A stretch of DNA of 64,000 nt, from assembly GCA_900548385.1 (NCBI GenBank), contig URKJ01000007.1:1-64000 (forward strand), written 5' to 3'. Under the pieces are notes generated by a model. It had not been told where the DNA came from and did not search any database. It saw nothing but the letters and a program-made list of their open reading frames with translations. Source of the DNA: an uncultured bacterium (GTDB lineage: Bacteria > Verrucomicrobiota > Lentisphaeria > Victivallales > UBA1829). The stretch's first letter is position 1, and each line of letters begins with the position of its first letter. Below are positions 17,973-25,481 of this stretch, one piece after another. The translations under genes and the position numbers were made by a program.

Positions 17973-18638
17973 TCAAACAGTTCCGGCAAGACTGTTCAGA
18001 CGGTTTGTGAGTGATTTCTTTTCCCGTGCGGAGTAGGAGCGGTTTCCCAGTTCCCGGAGGAGAAGTTCCCGCGCCGCTTCCGTTTCATTCCGCTCGGTCC
18101 GGCAATCGGCGGCGCGCAGCACAAGCCGAACCGCATCATCGGGCGGAGTGCGCGGAGTTCTGTCGAGATATGACATTGCCGTTTCCAGTGCGGCGTCAGT
18201 GTCGTTCCAGTTCCGGCGGTAGAGATCCGCAAGGATCAGGTACGCGGAAGCATGGGCGGGGTACCGGGCGATATGTGCAAGCAGATCCGAACGGGCCTCT
18301 TCGATCCGTCCGGCGGTGATTTTTCCCTGGATCGGGGACAGCGGCGGAACGGGGGCGTCAAGATGTGTCACGGGATAAATCAGCCCGCTTGCCAGACTGC
18401 CGCATCGTTCCATCAGATATTTCCGGGCGAACAGCATCAGCCCTCCGCCCGTCCAGAACGCCGCTCCCGCAAAGATGAATACGGCGGCGATTCCGGCGGT
18501 CAATCCGCATTCTTTCAGCTGACGCAGACGTATAAAGATCAGGATGCCGTGCACGATCATTCCGGTGCCGAGAATCCATACGATGATTCCCGGAATTATC
18601 TGGAAAAGTTTTTGTCTGGTTACCGGGTTCAGCATCAT
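17973..18638 (-). CDS. Inner-membrane protein with TPR-like C-terminus, unknown function
   Basis: 221 residues. Two hydrophobic segments (approximately 10-35, KLFQIIPGIIVWILGTGMIV..., and 45-72, CGLTAGIAAVFIFAGAAFW...) are followed by a soluble helical region (~95-221) with TPR-like pattern: AYLILADLYRRNWNDTDAAL and RLVLRAADCRTERNETEAA. I do not recognise a family. It is the first gene of an operon with the PilU-PilT fusion, so a role in pilus assembly is an inference. The start is one of two adjacent ATG codons (18638 or 18635); neither has a strong SD, and the longer frame upstream is removed because the promoter lies inside it. Confidence 0.75.
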   Translation of the reverse strand: MMLNPVTRQKLFQIIPGIIVWILGTGMIVHGILIFIRLRQLKECGLTAGIAAVFIFAGAAFWTGGGLMLFARKYLMERCGSLASGLIYPVTHLDAPVPPLSPIQGKITAGRIEEARSDLLAHIARYPAHASAYLILADLYRRNWNDTDAALETAMSYLDRTPRTPPDDAVRLVLRAADCRTERNETEAARELLLRELGNRSYSAREKKSLTNRLNSLAGTV

Positions 18639-18675
18639 GCGTTCCGTTTTTTTAAGATTCCGTGTTTTTGAGGAA

Positions 18676-18704
18676 AAGATAATCTGTGATTTCCGGTTTT
18701 TCAA
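18676..18704 (-). promoter_or_regulatory. Promoter of the membrane protein/PilU-PilT operon
   Basis: Minus strand TTGAAA (18704-18699), 17 bases, TATCTT (18681-18676), 38 bases before the start at 18638. Confidence 0.6.
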
Positions 18705-18797
18705 GCAAAAATCGTGCGGAAAAGAAAGAGCATGCCATTTTTTTTCAATTTTCTTTGAAAAAAACGTAACTTTTCCGCTGTCCGGGCATAATAGAGG

Positions 18798-18933
18798 ATA
18801 AACAGCAGTCTGAAAAGATGCTGTCTGCTTCCGAACTCCTTAATTGTGGTCTGGAAGGTTTGGTGTGAGGGGGGAAAGATGTTTTGCCCGCGAATGTTGC
18901 TTCAACCAAACCTTCCAGACCGCTTATTTTTTC
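18798..18933 (+). ncRNA. Candidate structured small RNA ending in a long terminator-like stem
   Basis: Most of the 385-base gene-free stretch 18639-19023 is accounted for by this element and two promoters. It has a 6-bp hairpin ACAGCA/TGCTGT (18802-18807/18819-18824), then a perfect 17-bp inverted repeat, GGTCTGGAAGGTTTGGT (18848-18864) with ACCAAACCTTCCAGACC (18905-18921), around a 40-base loop, then GCTTATTTTTT (18922-18932). TAACTT (18767-18772) and TAATAG (18789-18794), 16 bases apart, could start it. No convincing reading frame lies here. The sequence does not match 6S, SRP, RNase P or tmRNA as I know them. An alternative is a leader or attenuator of the downstream genes, but the GNAT gene has its own promoter after the T-run. 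Confidence 0.4.
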
Positions 18934-18966
18934 CGCATCCAGATGTCAAACATCTGTAATTTCCGT

Positions 18967-18995
18967 TTGCTTTTTGGTTCCTGACGGACTATTGT
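18967..18995 (+). promoter_or_regulatory. Promoter of the GNAT-kinase-nucleotidyltransferase cassette
   Basis: TTGCTT (18967-18972), 17-base spacer, TATTGT (18990-18995), followed by AGGAGG (19014-19019) and the ATG at 19024. Confidence 0.5.
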
Positions 18996-19023
18996 AATGA
19001 CCGGAAATCAATCAGGAGGGTTC

Positions 19024-19470
19024 ATGGAGATCATTTCTTTAAGACGGAGTCCGGCAAAGCTGGAACTCTTTATGGATTTTTTTCCCCGTCACTGGGGAAT
19101 GCGCGAACTGTATCGCGATTGTATGACGGCGTGTCTGACCTCCGATTCTCCGCTGCCGCAATGGTATCTGCTTGTCAATGAGAACGGACAGAGTGTCGGC
19201 GGAGCGGGCTTGATCACCAATGATTTCATCAGCCGCATGGATCTCTGGCCGTGGCTCTGCGCTCTTTATGTGGAAGATGAATTCCGCGGTCATGCCTGCG
19301 GGGCTCTGCTGATCGAACATTTGAAACGCGAATGCTGCCGTCTCGGCTTTCCGCGTCTTTACCTTGCCACGGATCATATCGGATATTATGAAAAATACGG
19401 TTTCCGTTATCTGGGAGACGGCATTCAATATGACGGCGGCAGGTCCCGCATTTATGAAGCCGCGCTGTGA
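19024..19470 (+). CDS. GNAT-family N-acetyltransferase
   Basis: 148 residues, a single acetyltransferase domain using acetyl-CoA. GGAGLITNDF forms beta-4; WLCALYVEDEFRGHACGALLIEH holds the V-x-x-x-x-R-G-x-G/A acetyl-CoA pyrophosphate loop (motif A), here RGHACG; FPRLYLATDHIGYYEKYGF is the typical motif B with the Tyr that often acts as general acid. Substrate unknown; small-molecule amine acetylation is the usual role. AGGAGG four bases before the ATG at 19024 decides the start. It is followed after 10 bases by a P-loop kinase. Confidence 0.85.
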   Translation: MEIISLRRSPAKLELFMDFFPRHWGMRELYRDCMTACLTSDSPLPQWYLLVNENGQSVGGAGLITNDFISRMDLWPWLCALYVEDEFRGHACGALLIEHLKRECCRLGFPRLYLATDHIGYYEKYGFRYLGDGIQYDGGRSRIYEAAL

Positions 19471-19480
19471 CGGTGACGGA

Positions 19481-19996
19481 ATGCGTGAACTTGCCGGATG
19501 CAGACGGATCCTGATCGTCGGGTGCTGCGGAGCGGGTAAAACGACTCTTGCCGGAGAACTCGGAAAACGTCTGGGATTTCCGGTCTGTCATCTGGACCGC
19601 ATGTGGTGGCGTCCCGGCTGGACGGAAAAACCGCGGGAGGAGTTCGATCTTGAACTGTCGGAATTTCTGCGGAAAGAGAGCTGGATCGTGGACGGCAATT
19701 ATCAGCGGACGTTTGCCATGCGGTTGGAACGTGCGGATTTTGTGATTCTTCTGAATTTTTCGCGCTGGGTCTGTCTGTGGCGTATTGTCAGGCGTTTCCT
19801 GCAATACCGCGGCCGGTCGCGTCCGGATGTCGGGGAAGGCTGCCGCGAAAGGATCACACTGGAGTTTCTCCGCTATGTCTGGGGATATCGGAAAAAGAAA
19901 TATCCGGAGATGAAAGCGTTGATCGCCGGGAGCGGAGTCCCGGTGCGGATCGTTCATTCTCCGCGGGAATTGCGTCGCTGGTTGGAAAAAGAATAA
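19481..19996 (+). CDS. P-loop kinase of the adenylate kinase/topology-modulation (FlaR-like) family
   Basis: 171 residues. Walker A is VGCCGAGKTTLA (residues 13-24); LGFPVCHLDRMWWRPGW and ESWIVDGNYQRTF are hallmarks of the small family often annotated DNA topology modulation protein. These are predicted nucleotide or nucleoside kinases of unproven substrate; the topology label comes from an old genetic screen and should not be taken literally. The start at 19481 lies 10 bases after the GNAT stop and gives the family's usual N-terminus; an in-frame ATG at 19454 would overlap the GNAT gene. Confidence 0.83.
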   Translation: MRELAGCRRILIVGCCGAGKTTLAGELGKRLGFPVCHLDRMWWRPGWTEKPREEFDLELSEFLRKESWIVDGNYQRTFAMRLERADFVILLNFSRWVCLWRIVRRFLQYRGRSRPDVGEGCRERITLEFLRYVWGYRKKKYPEMKALIAGSGVPVRIVHSPRELRRWLEKE

Positions 19997-20010
19997 ACAC
20001 GGAGGAAAAA

Positions 20011-20598
20011 ATGGAAGATCTGCTGCGTTCTGCCGCTGAAAATCAGACGAAAGCATGGGAGGTGATCCGGGATAACGGGATTATTGCCGCATGGGAGTCG
20101 GCCGGTGCCGAAATCAATCTGGTCGGGTCGCTGAAAACGGGTCTGCTCATGAAGCACCGGGATATTGATTTTCATATCTATTCCAATCCTCTGCGCCTTG
20201 CCGACAGTTTCCGTGCGGTTGAGACGATTGCGGAGCGTCCCGGCGTCCGGCGTGTGGAATTTGTCAATCTGGCCGCCACGGAGGAAGCATGTTTCGAGTG
20301 GCATGTGCAGATTTCCGATCGTGAAGGGGTGCTTTGGACTGTTGACATGATTCATATTCAGCGCGGTTCCCGTTATGACGGCTGGTTTGAAAAGGTCGCG
20401 GAACGGATTTGCGAGTGTATGACTCCGGAACAGAAACTGACGATTCTCCGGCTCAAGAATGAAACGCCGGAGTCGGATACGGTCATGGGGATTGAGTACT
20501 GTCAGGCGGTGATCCGCGACGGCGTCCGCTCTTTTGCGGAATTTGCCGCATGGCGGAAAGCAAATCCGGCAAACGGCATTGTGCCGTGGATGCCATGA
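20011..20598 (+). CDS. Nucleotidyltransferase-fold protein
   Basis: 195 residues. VGSLKTGLLMKHRDIDFHIY (~38-57) has the G-S (39-40) and D-x-D (Asp51, Asp53) signature of the DNA-polymerase-beta-like nucleotidyltransferase fold, comparable with aminoglycoside and tRNA-type nucleotidyltransferases. The middle contains CFEWHVQISDREG and a third acidic strand TVDMIHI, consistent with the third metal-binding carboxylate. The C-terminal half is helical. No target can be assigned; homologues are sometimes mislabelled phosphoglycerate mutase. GGAGG lies five bases before the ATG. Third gene of the GNAT-kinase cassette. Confidence 0.75.
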   Translation: MEDLLRSAAENQTKAWEVIRDNGIIAAWESAGAEINLVGSLKTGLLMKHRDIDFHIYSNPLRLADSFRAVETIAERPGVRRVEFVNLAATEEACFEWHVQISDREGVLWTVDMIHIQRGSRYDGWFEKVAERICECMTPEQKLTILRLKNETPESDTVMGIEYCQAVIRDGVRSFAEFAAWRKANPANGIVPWMP

Positions 20599-20617
20599 CA
20601 GAGAAAACGGAAAACGT

Positions 20618-20645
20618 GCCGGACCCCGGAAATCCGGAATCCGGC
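20618..20645 (-). terminator. Hairpin between convergent genes, possible terminator
   Basis: GCCGGA (20618-20623) pairs with TCCGGC (20640-20645) with an inner CCGG/CCGG stem. On the minus strand it lies just after the FAD oxidoreductase stop and is followed by an imperfect T-rich tract (ACGTTTTCCGTTTTC). Confidence 0.4.
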
Positions 20646-20652
20646 GCGCCGG

Positions 20653-22431
20653 TTACGCCCAGCGTTCTTTCAGGAACCGTTCGTATGCGTCGAGCTTCAT
20701 TTCCGCCATTGCTTCCGCGATCCGGTGTTCTTCACCCCAGCTTTTCAGCACGGCGGCGATGCGGACCCGGAAGACGGGGTCCATCCGTTTGAAATCGGAT
20801 TCCGTCCCTTTCAGTCTGGATTCGATTTTCCATCCGGGATCTTCCGCGCGTTTCCGCAGGATTTCCGCGATCTCCGTCCGCAGTTCCGCATGGCGGCTGC
20901 CGAGCTTGATCAGCGCTGCGATCGCGTGAGTCTGATATTCGTATGCGCTTTCCGGTTCGTCGGAGAGCAGAACGTCGCGGAACAGCGGCAGCGTTTCCGG
21001 CTCCGCAAGCAGTCCCAGGCTGAACAATGCCGCATATCCCCGCTTGTGATTGTATTTCCGGCTGTTCGACGGCGTATAGGGATCGCGTTCCCGGACCATT
21101 TTGCATAATTCGCCGATTCCGGCGGAATTGCGTTTCAGCGCCAAGGCAAGAGCCGCATGACGGCGCAGGCGGGAGCCTTCCGGCGCTTCGTTCATCCAGC
21201 GGACGAGCGTTTCCGCCGGGATCGTTTCCCGCGCCGACCACTGGGCAACGCCGGGATGATCCGAGTCCAGTTCTTCCCGGATCGTCTCCGGATCGGCGTT
21301 CCGGATTCTGCCGTTCTCCTTCATGGTTTCCGGGGCAAGCGGAAGCGTGTCTGCAAAATCCGCATACGGAACGTCATCCGGCAGAACGTTTGTTTGTGCC
21401 GCCAGAGCGGCGATCGTTCCGGCGACTTCTCCGAGCGCGCCCATCAGCGCGTTCATGCGGAGCGCGTGGCCGAGGTCGTGATCCACGGCGAGGTGGCGTC
21501 CCGCCGCAAGCAGGTTTTTCACGCCTGCGCCCGATGCGGAAAGAACCCGGCGCGGAACGGGGAAGCCGAGGTTGAATCCCCACATGGAACAGTTGATCAT
21601 CCACTCTCCGAACAGATCGCTTTCAAGCGCAATGTCGTTGGCGTGGGTATCAATGTTTGTATACGCGTGGAAGATTGGTTCCTCGCAGGCTCCGTGCGTG
21701 CGGAAGAATTCTTCCAGCGTATACGGATTTTCCGGCAGAAGGTATTTGCCTTCCCGGACCCCCGGAAGTTCGGAGGGGGCGATCAGACCGCGCCGGGATG
21801 AAAAATCATCGCAGAGATGAACGAGCGTGGTTTCCAGCATCGTTTGCGAATATTCCGGTTCGCGGTACTGGTCGATCCGCCCGGCGTCGAAATTGCGGAT
21901 CTCCATGTTTCTGTTTTTCGTCAGCAGCATGGAATTTGTGAACGGCTGAAACTGACCGTCGGAAGGACGCCCGGAGGCGAGACGGGTTCCGGCGAGTTCG
22001 CAGAGCTGGGCGTCGCCGGTCGCGTCGATGAAACAGGCGGCTTCCGCGCAATGTTCCCCTGCCGGATCGGTCCAGTGAATGCGGCGGATCAAGCCGTTTT
22101 CCACATGGCAGGCGGAAATGACCGCTTCGTAACGGATCTCCACACCGGCTTTGGCTGCCTCCTGTTCGATGATATGTTTTTTCGGTTCGCAGAGATGAGT
22201 CGTCCATCCGGTTTCTTCTGCCAGCCGGCGGCATTTTTCATCAAGTTCCGCCATGAGACCGAGCGGTTTCTGGATGTAATAGTAGCCGATGCCTCCGGCG
22301 GTGTGAGTTCCGCCTGGACATGTGCCGCGTTCCAGCACCAGAACCGAAGCGCCTTTGCGTCCGGCGGCGATGGCGGCAACCGCTCCGGCGGTTCCGAATC
22401 CGGCGATGATACAGTCATAACGGTTTTTCAT
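20653..22431 (-). CDS. FAD-dependent oxidoreductase with HEAT-like C-terminal region
   Basis: 592 residues. The N-terminal Rossmann motif IIAGFGTAGAVAAIAAG (residues ~8-24), the GGTHTAGGIGYYY segment and the ATGDAQLCELAG motif fit the FAD_oxidored family (PF12831-type). The FAD domain ends near GRHLAVDHDLGHALRM. Residues ~440-592 are helical and repeat-like (RRHAALALALK, GYAALFSLGLL, QTHAIAALIKLG), resembling HEAT repeats. No signal peptide is visible, so a cytoplasmic location is likely. Members of this family are often linked to carbohydrate or polyol catabolism in PVC bacteria, but the substrate is unknown. The ATG overlaps the upstream gene stop by four bases, indicating translational coupling. 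Confidence 0.82.
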   Translation of the reverse strand: MKNRYDCIIAGFGTAGAVAAIAAGRKGASVLVLERGTCPGGTHTAGGIGYYYIQKPLGLMAELDEKCRRLAEETGWTTHLCEPKKHIIEQEAAKAGVEIRYEAVISACHVENGLIRRIHWTDPAGEHCAEAACFIDATGDAQLCELAGTRLASGRPSDGQFQPFTNSMLLTKNRNMEIRNFDAGRIDQYREPEYSQTMLETTLVHLCDDFSSRRGLIAPSELPGVREGKYLLPENPYTLEEFFRTHGACEEPIFHAYTNIDTHANDIALESDLFGEWMINCSMWGFNLGFPVPRRVLSASGAGVKNLLAAGRHLAVDHDLGHALRMNALMGALGEVAGTIAALAAQTNVLPDDVPYADFADTLPLAPETMKENGRIRNADPETIREELDSDHPGVAQWSARETIPAETLVRWMNEAPEGSRLRRHAALALALKRNSAGIGELCKMVRERDPYTPSNSRKYNHKRGYAALFSLGLLAEPETLPLFRDVLLSDEPESAYEYQTHAIAALIKLGSRHAELRTEIAEILRKRAEDPGWKIESRLKGTESDFKRMDPVFRVRIAAVLKSWGEEHRIAEAMAEMKLDAYERFLKERWA

Positions 22432-23114
22432 TGTGCACCTCTTTTCAGTCCGCGGTCCAGTGCGGAAACGGGATTGTCCACGGTATCGAAGCTGAAGCGT
22501 GTGGAGGACCAGAGAAGAACTGCGCTGCGGAGTTTTTCCGGGCGGTTCCGCCAGAACCCGGCGAGTTGCTCCCGCGCTTCCCGGTAATCCGCCGGAAGCG
22601 GGAGCTTTTGACGGAGCAGCAGATAGTCGGGGGAAACGGACGGCAGAACTTCAAACTCTCCGAAGACTCCCGTTTCTCCACCGGAGAGAAAGGTGTAAAG
22701 GAACTTTTCCGTTCCGGGAACGGGCCGGGCGTCGATGATCTCGTCCGCAGAGTAGCTTTGCGGACCGCAGACTTCCATCACCGAGACCGTTGATCCTGTT
22801 CTGCGGACGACCGGAGCGTTCAGCCGGATCCGGAGTTTCCGCTCCAGACACCATTTTGCCAGAACGGGCGCCAGCGCTGCGTTATGCAGAAAGCCGTTTT
22901 CGATGACTTTCCGCTGTTTCAGTTCGTCCCGGAATGCGCGAGCCGCCGGAGTTTCCGGTTCCGAGTCAAGGTTTTGCGCCGGACATCCGGTCATGGTGAA
23001 TTCCGCGCCGGGCTGAACGGTCGGTTCGAGAATCAGGGAATCGGGTTTCCGTGCCGCGATCCCGCATCCGTAACAGCTCGCACCGATAATGATTGTGGAT
23101 ACATGGATTGACAT
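22428..23114 (-). CDS. Short Rossmann/FAD-type partner protein
   Basis: 228 residues. It opens with a nucleotide-binding strand-turn-helix (STIIIGASCYGCGIAAR, 6-22) in which the usual G-x-G-x-x-G reads G-A-S-C-Y-G-C-G. The rest (FTMTGCPAQNLDSEPE, LHNAALAPVLAKWCLE, EIIDARPVPGTEKF) resembles fragments of an FAD-dependent oxidoreductase substrate domain but the length is about half that of a full enzyme. It overlaps the next gene by four bases (ATGA) and probably forms a complex with it. It may be a degenerate paralogue. AAGGA lies 12 bases before the ATG. Confidence 0.65.
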   Translation of the reverse strand: MSIHVSTIIIGASCYGCGIAARKPDSLILEPTVQPGAEFTMTGCPAQNLDSEPETPAARAFRDELKQRKVIENGFLHNAALAPVLAKWCLERKLRIRLNAPVVRRTGSTVSVMEVCGPQSYSADEIIDARPVPGTEKFLYTFLSGGETGVFGEFEVLPSVSPDYLLLRQKLPLPADYREAREQLAGFWRNRPEKLRSAVLLWSSTRFSFDTVDNPVSALDRGLKRGAQ

Positions 23115-23297
23115 TGTATCATAAAATCCTTTTTGTTGGTTGCCGGAATAACAATACTGCGGAAAACGGAACTATGCAACCTCCGGAAACGGAAAAGTGT
23201 TTTATCCTTTGTGAGGCGGATGTTGCCCGAAGGATCCGGAATGACGGTAAAGTGTTTCAGTATTCCCGGACGGGGAATGCTATGGAAAAAAGAGAGT

Positions 23298-24122
23298 TCA
23301 GCGTTGAAACTGTTTCCGGTATTCGGCGGGGGAGCAGGCGTGACGTTTCCGGAAACTCTGGTAAAAATAAGCAGGACTGCTGAATCCGCACATGTCGGAG
23401 ATTTCCTGGATCCGCAATCCCGTGGTGGCGAGAAGATGTTCCGCGGCGAATATGCGTTTGGAAAGAAGCATTTGCATGGGACTTTCCGCATAGAGACGGT
23501 TCCAGAAACGGTAGAATGAGCGCTGGCTGAGTCCGCGTCCGTGAAGCAGTGCGGGGAGGTCAGTCGGTTCTGCGAAATGACTGGTCAGGTGGGACGCAAT
23601 TTCGCGGATGATCCGTTCTTCCCTGTCTTCCTGCGCAAGATGATTCTGAATGCGGATTTCCGCAAGCATTTGCAGGACCAGCGCATCCAGCACGTCCGCC
23701 GCGCCCGGAGTATGGAGCTCGTTCAGACATTCAAACATTCGGTCGAGCAGGCGGTCGAACGGAGCGGTGCGTTTGAATCCTGTATGTCCCGGCGGGAAAT
23801 ATGCTTTCCAGAACGCATAAGTCTCCGGGGCGTAAACGAAAAACAGTTCATCGTGCCGGATAGCCCGGACGGTCCGGATCACTGTTCCCGGAACGACGAA
23901 GCCGACCCATGGGGCGGGTATGCTGCTGCGCCGTTCCGTGCCGTTGATGATTGCGATGTTTTCTCCGGGATCCTTTTTGAGTGTAAAGCAGAGAAACATG
24001 GCATTGAGTGCGCGGCCCTCATGATAATGGATATGGTCCGGCATCCAGCCGATTGTCCGGATCGCGGGGATCCCGGTTGAAAAACGCGGCAGTCCCTGTA
24101 ATTCGTAAAATCCTTTTTTCAT
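23298..24122 (-). CDS. AraC-family transcriptional regulator
   Basis: 274 residues: N-terminal cupin-like sensor (~1-165) and C-terminal double helix-turn-helix (~175-274). HTH1 is LPALLHGRGLSQRSFYRFW; HTH2 is IQEISDMCGFSSPAYFYQSFRKRH, followed by the family's CSPAEYRKQF ending. The start at 24122 is chosen because AGGA lies eight bases upstream and the likely promoter (24218-24191) lies inside the longer in-frame extension to 24272. It is 183 bases upstream of, and on the same strand as, the FAD protein pair, so it probably controls that pair in response to a sugar-like ligand. Confidence 0.88.
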   Translation of the reverse strand: MKKGFYELQGLPRFSTGIPAIRTIGWMPDHIHYHEGRALNAMFLCFTLKKDPGENIAIINGTERRSSIPAPWVGFVVPGTVIRTVRAIRHDELFFVYAPETYAFWKAYFPPGHTGFKRTAPFDRLLDRMFECLNELHTPGAADVLDALVLQMLAEIRIQNHLAQEDREERIIREIASHLTSHFAEPTDLPALLHGRGLSQRSFYRFWNRLYAESPMQMLLSKRIFAAEHLLATTGLRIQEISDMCGFSSPAYFYQSFRKRHACSPAEYRKQFQR

Positions 24123-24190
24123 TTCTGTATTCCTGTTTTGGCGGCAATCCATATCTTTGATTTTGTTTTTGTAAAAACAACGTTTTGCAT

Positions 24191-24218
24191 AATATAACAG
24201 AGACCGGGCAAATGTCCA
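24191..24218 (-). promoter_or_regulatory. Promoter of the AraC gene at 23298-24122
   Basis: Minus strand TGGACA (24218-24213), 16 bases, TATATT (24196-24191), about 70 bases before the start codon. Confidence 0.6.
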
Positions 24219-24395
24219 CCGCGGATAGGGAAATGAATGGAGAAAACAGTCCGTTCGAGTGTTGATTTTCATAAAGACACGGATATTCCGGCGGGAGAGT
24301 GCGATGCCGGAGAAACGCTGACACGCCGGTTTCCGGCCGTGTCGCCCGCAATCATCCGGGCGGGGAAATTCTCGTTAAAAAATTCCCGGTTTCCC

Positions 24396-24424
24396 TTTAA
24401 AAAGCGGGGAAGCCGTGGTATATT
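24396..24424 (+). promoter_or_regulatory. Promoter of manA
   Basis: TTTAAA (24396-24401), 17-base spacer, TATATT (24419-24424), 38 bases before the manA start. Confidence 0.5.
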
Positions 24425-24462
24425 GGTAACGGTTCTGTAAATAACGTTTTGAGGAGTCCGGT

Positions 24463-25461
24463 ATGATTGAAAAAGATGCTCTCTATCCGCTGGTTTTCGC
24501 GCCGATCTACAAAGAAGTCATGTGGGGCGGCGATAAACTGGCAACGATAATGAAACGCGAGATTCCGCCGCACAGCGATCCCATCGGCGAAGCATGGGAG
24601 ATCGTGGACCGCGACGATGCCGTCAGCGTGGTTGAAAACGGTCCGCTTAAGGGATGCACGATCCGTCGGCTGATTGAATATTATGGCAAGGATCTTGTCG
24701 GCCATCAGTTCAACGGCGGCAGATTTCCGCTGCTGGTGAAGTTGATTGATGCCGGAAAGCGTCTTTCGCTTCAGGTTCATCCGGATGAAGCCGCCTGCGC
24801 CCGTACTCCCGGAATTGAGCCGAAGACGGAAATGTGGTACATTATCCATGCCGACAAGGGGGCAAAGATCATAGCGGGACTGCGCAACGACACCACCAAG
24901 GTGCAGTTCCTCCAGAACATCGCAAGTCAGGAAGTCGAACGCACGCTTCAGATCTTCGATTCCGTTCCCGGCGACGCCTATTTCATCAAAGCCGGCAAGG
25001 TTCATGCGATCGGCGCAGGAAATCTGCTGCTTGAGATTCAGCAGAACAGCAACACCACATTCCGTATCAGCGACTGGGGACGTGTCGACGCAAACGGCAA
25101 ATCCCGCGAACTCCATATCGACGCCGCGCGGGACTGCATTGATTTCACCGACCGCACGGTTCCGCGCATTACCGGGCCGTGTGACTCCACGGACCGGAAC
25201 CGCAAATATCCGGTTGTCAATACCTGCCCGTTCTTCAAGGTTGAGGATTTACGGCTTGTGGAGACCTGGCGCGACAATACGTTCACGACCAGCAGCTTCC
25301 ATATCATTACTGCGGTCAATGAGTCGGTGACCGTCGGCAGGGAGGACCGTACAGTGGTGCTTAAAGCCGGTACGTCCTGCCTGATCCCGGCGGCATTCGG
25401 TCCGTACCAGATTGCCGTTCCCGCCGGAAAACATGCAACCGTTGTCAAAACAACTCTTTGA
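24463..25461 (+). CDS. manA: Mannose-6-phosphate isomerase, class I
   Basis: Zinc enzyme interconverting mannose 6-phosphate and fructose 6-phosphate. 332 residues, the length of the short bacterial (Bacillus-type) enzymes. Zinc ligands are seen in LQVHPDEAA (Gln, His), KTEMWYII (Glu) and the GKVHAIG (His) motif; YKEVMWGGDKL at the N-terminus and FRISDWGRVD are family signatures. GAGGAG lies six bases before the ATG. It starts a run of same-strand genes (argS follows after 20 bases), likely one transcript. Roles in mannose catabolism or GDP-mannose supply both fit. Confidence 0.95.
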   Translation: MIEKDALYPLVFAPIYKEVMWGGDKLATIMKREIPPHSDPIGEAWEIVDRDDAVSVVENGPLKGCTIRRLIEYYGKDLVGHQFNGGRFPLLVKLIDAGKRLSLQVHPDEAACARTPGIEPKTEMWYIIHADKGAKIIAGLRNDTTKVQFLQNIASQEVERTLQIFDSVPGDAYFIKAGKVHAIGAGNLLLEIQQNSNTTFRISDWGRVDANGKSRELHIDAARDCIDFTDRTVPRITGPCDSTDRNRKYPVVNTCPFFKVEDLRLVETWRDNTFTTSSFHIITAVNESVTVGREDRTVVLKAGTSCLIPAAFGPYQIAVPAGKHATVVKTTL

Positions 25462-25481
25462 TTTGAGAGGATCCGTATATT

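Larger units (their letters stand above)
24123..24462. other. Intergenic region with divergent promoters (AraC gene and manA)
   Basis: This 340-base gap holds the two promoters listed separately. Between them are two small GC-rich inverted repeats, GACACG/CGTGTC (24320-24325/24338-24343) and GCCCG/CGGGC (24344-24348/24357-24361), which lie upstream of both promoters and so would not be in either mRNA. I see no reading frame worth calling. Confidence 0.5.

Noticed and set aside
19481..19996. Annotation as a DNA topology modulation protein with a role in supercoiling
   Set aside because: The family label comes from an indirect genetic observation; the sequence shows only a P-loop nucleotide-kinase fold.
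22428..23114. Pseudogene call for the short FAD-type protein
   Set aside because: It has a start with SD, an intact frame and a 4-bp translational overlap with the next gene, so it looks maintained; kept as a CDS with lower confidence.
24123..24272. Upstream in-frame start for the AraC protein at 23298
   Set aside because: The extension crosses the likely promoter (24218-24191) and has no homology to the AraC sensor domain.
24320..24361. Two adjacent GC-rich inverted repeats as a possible riboswitch or attenuator for manA
   Set aside because: They lie upstream of the manA -35 and of the divergent AraC -35, so neither transcript would contain them; no T-run.
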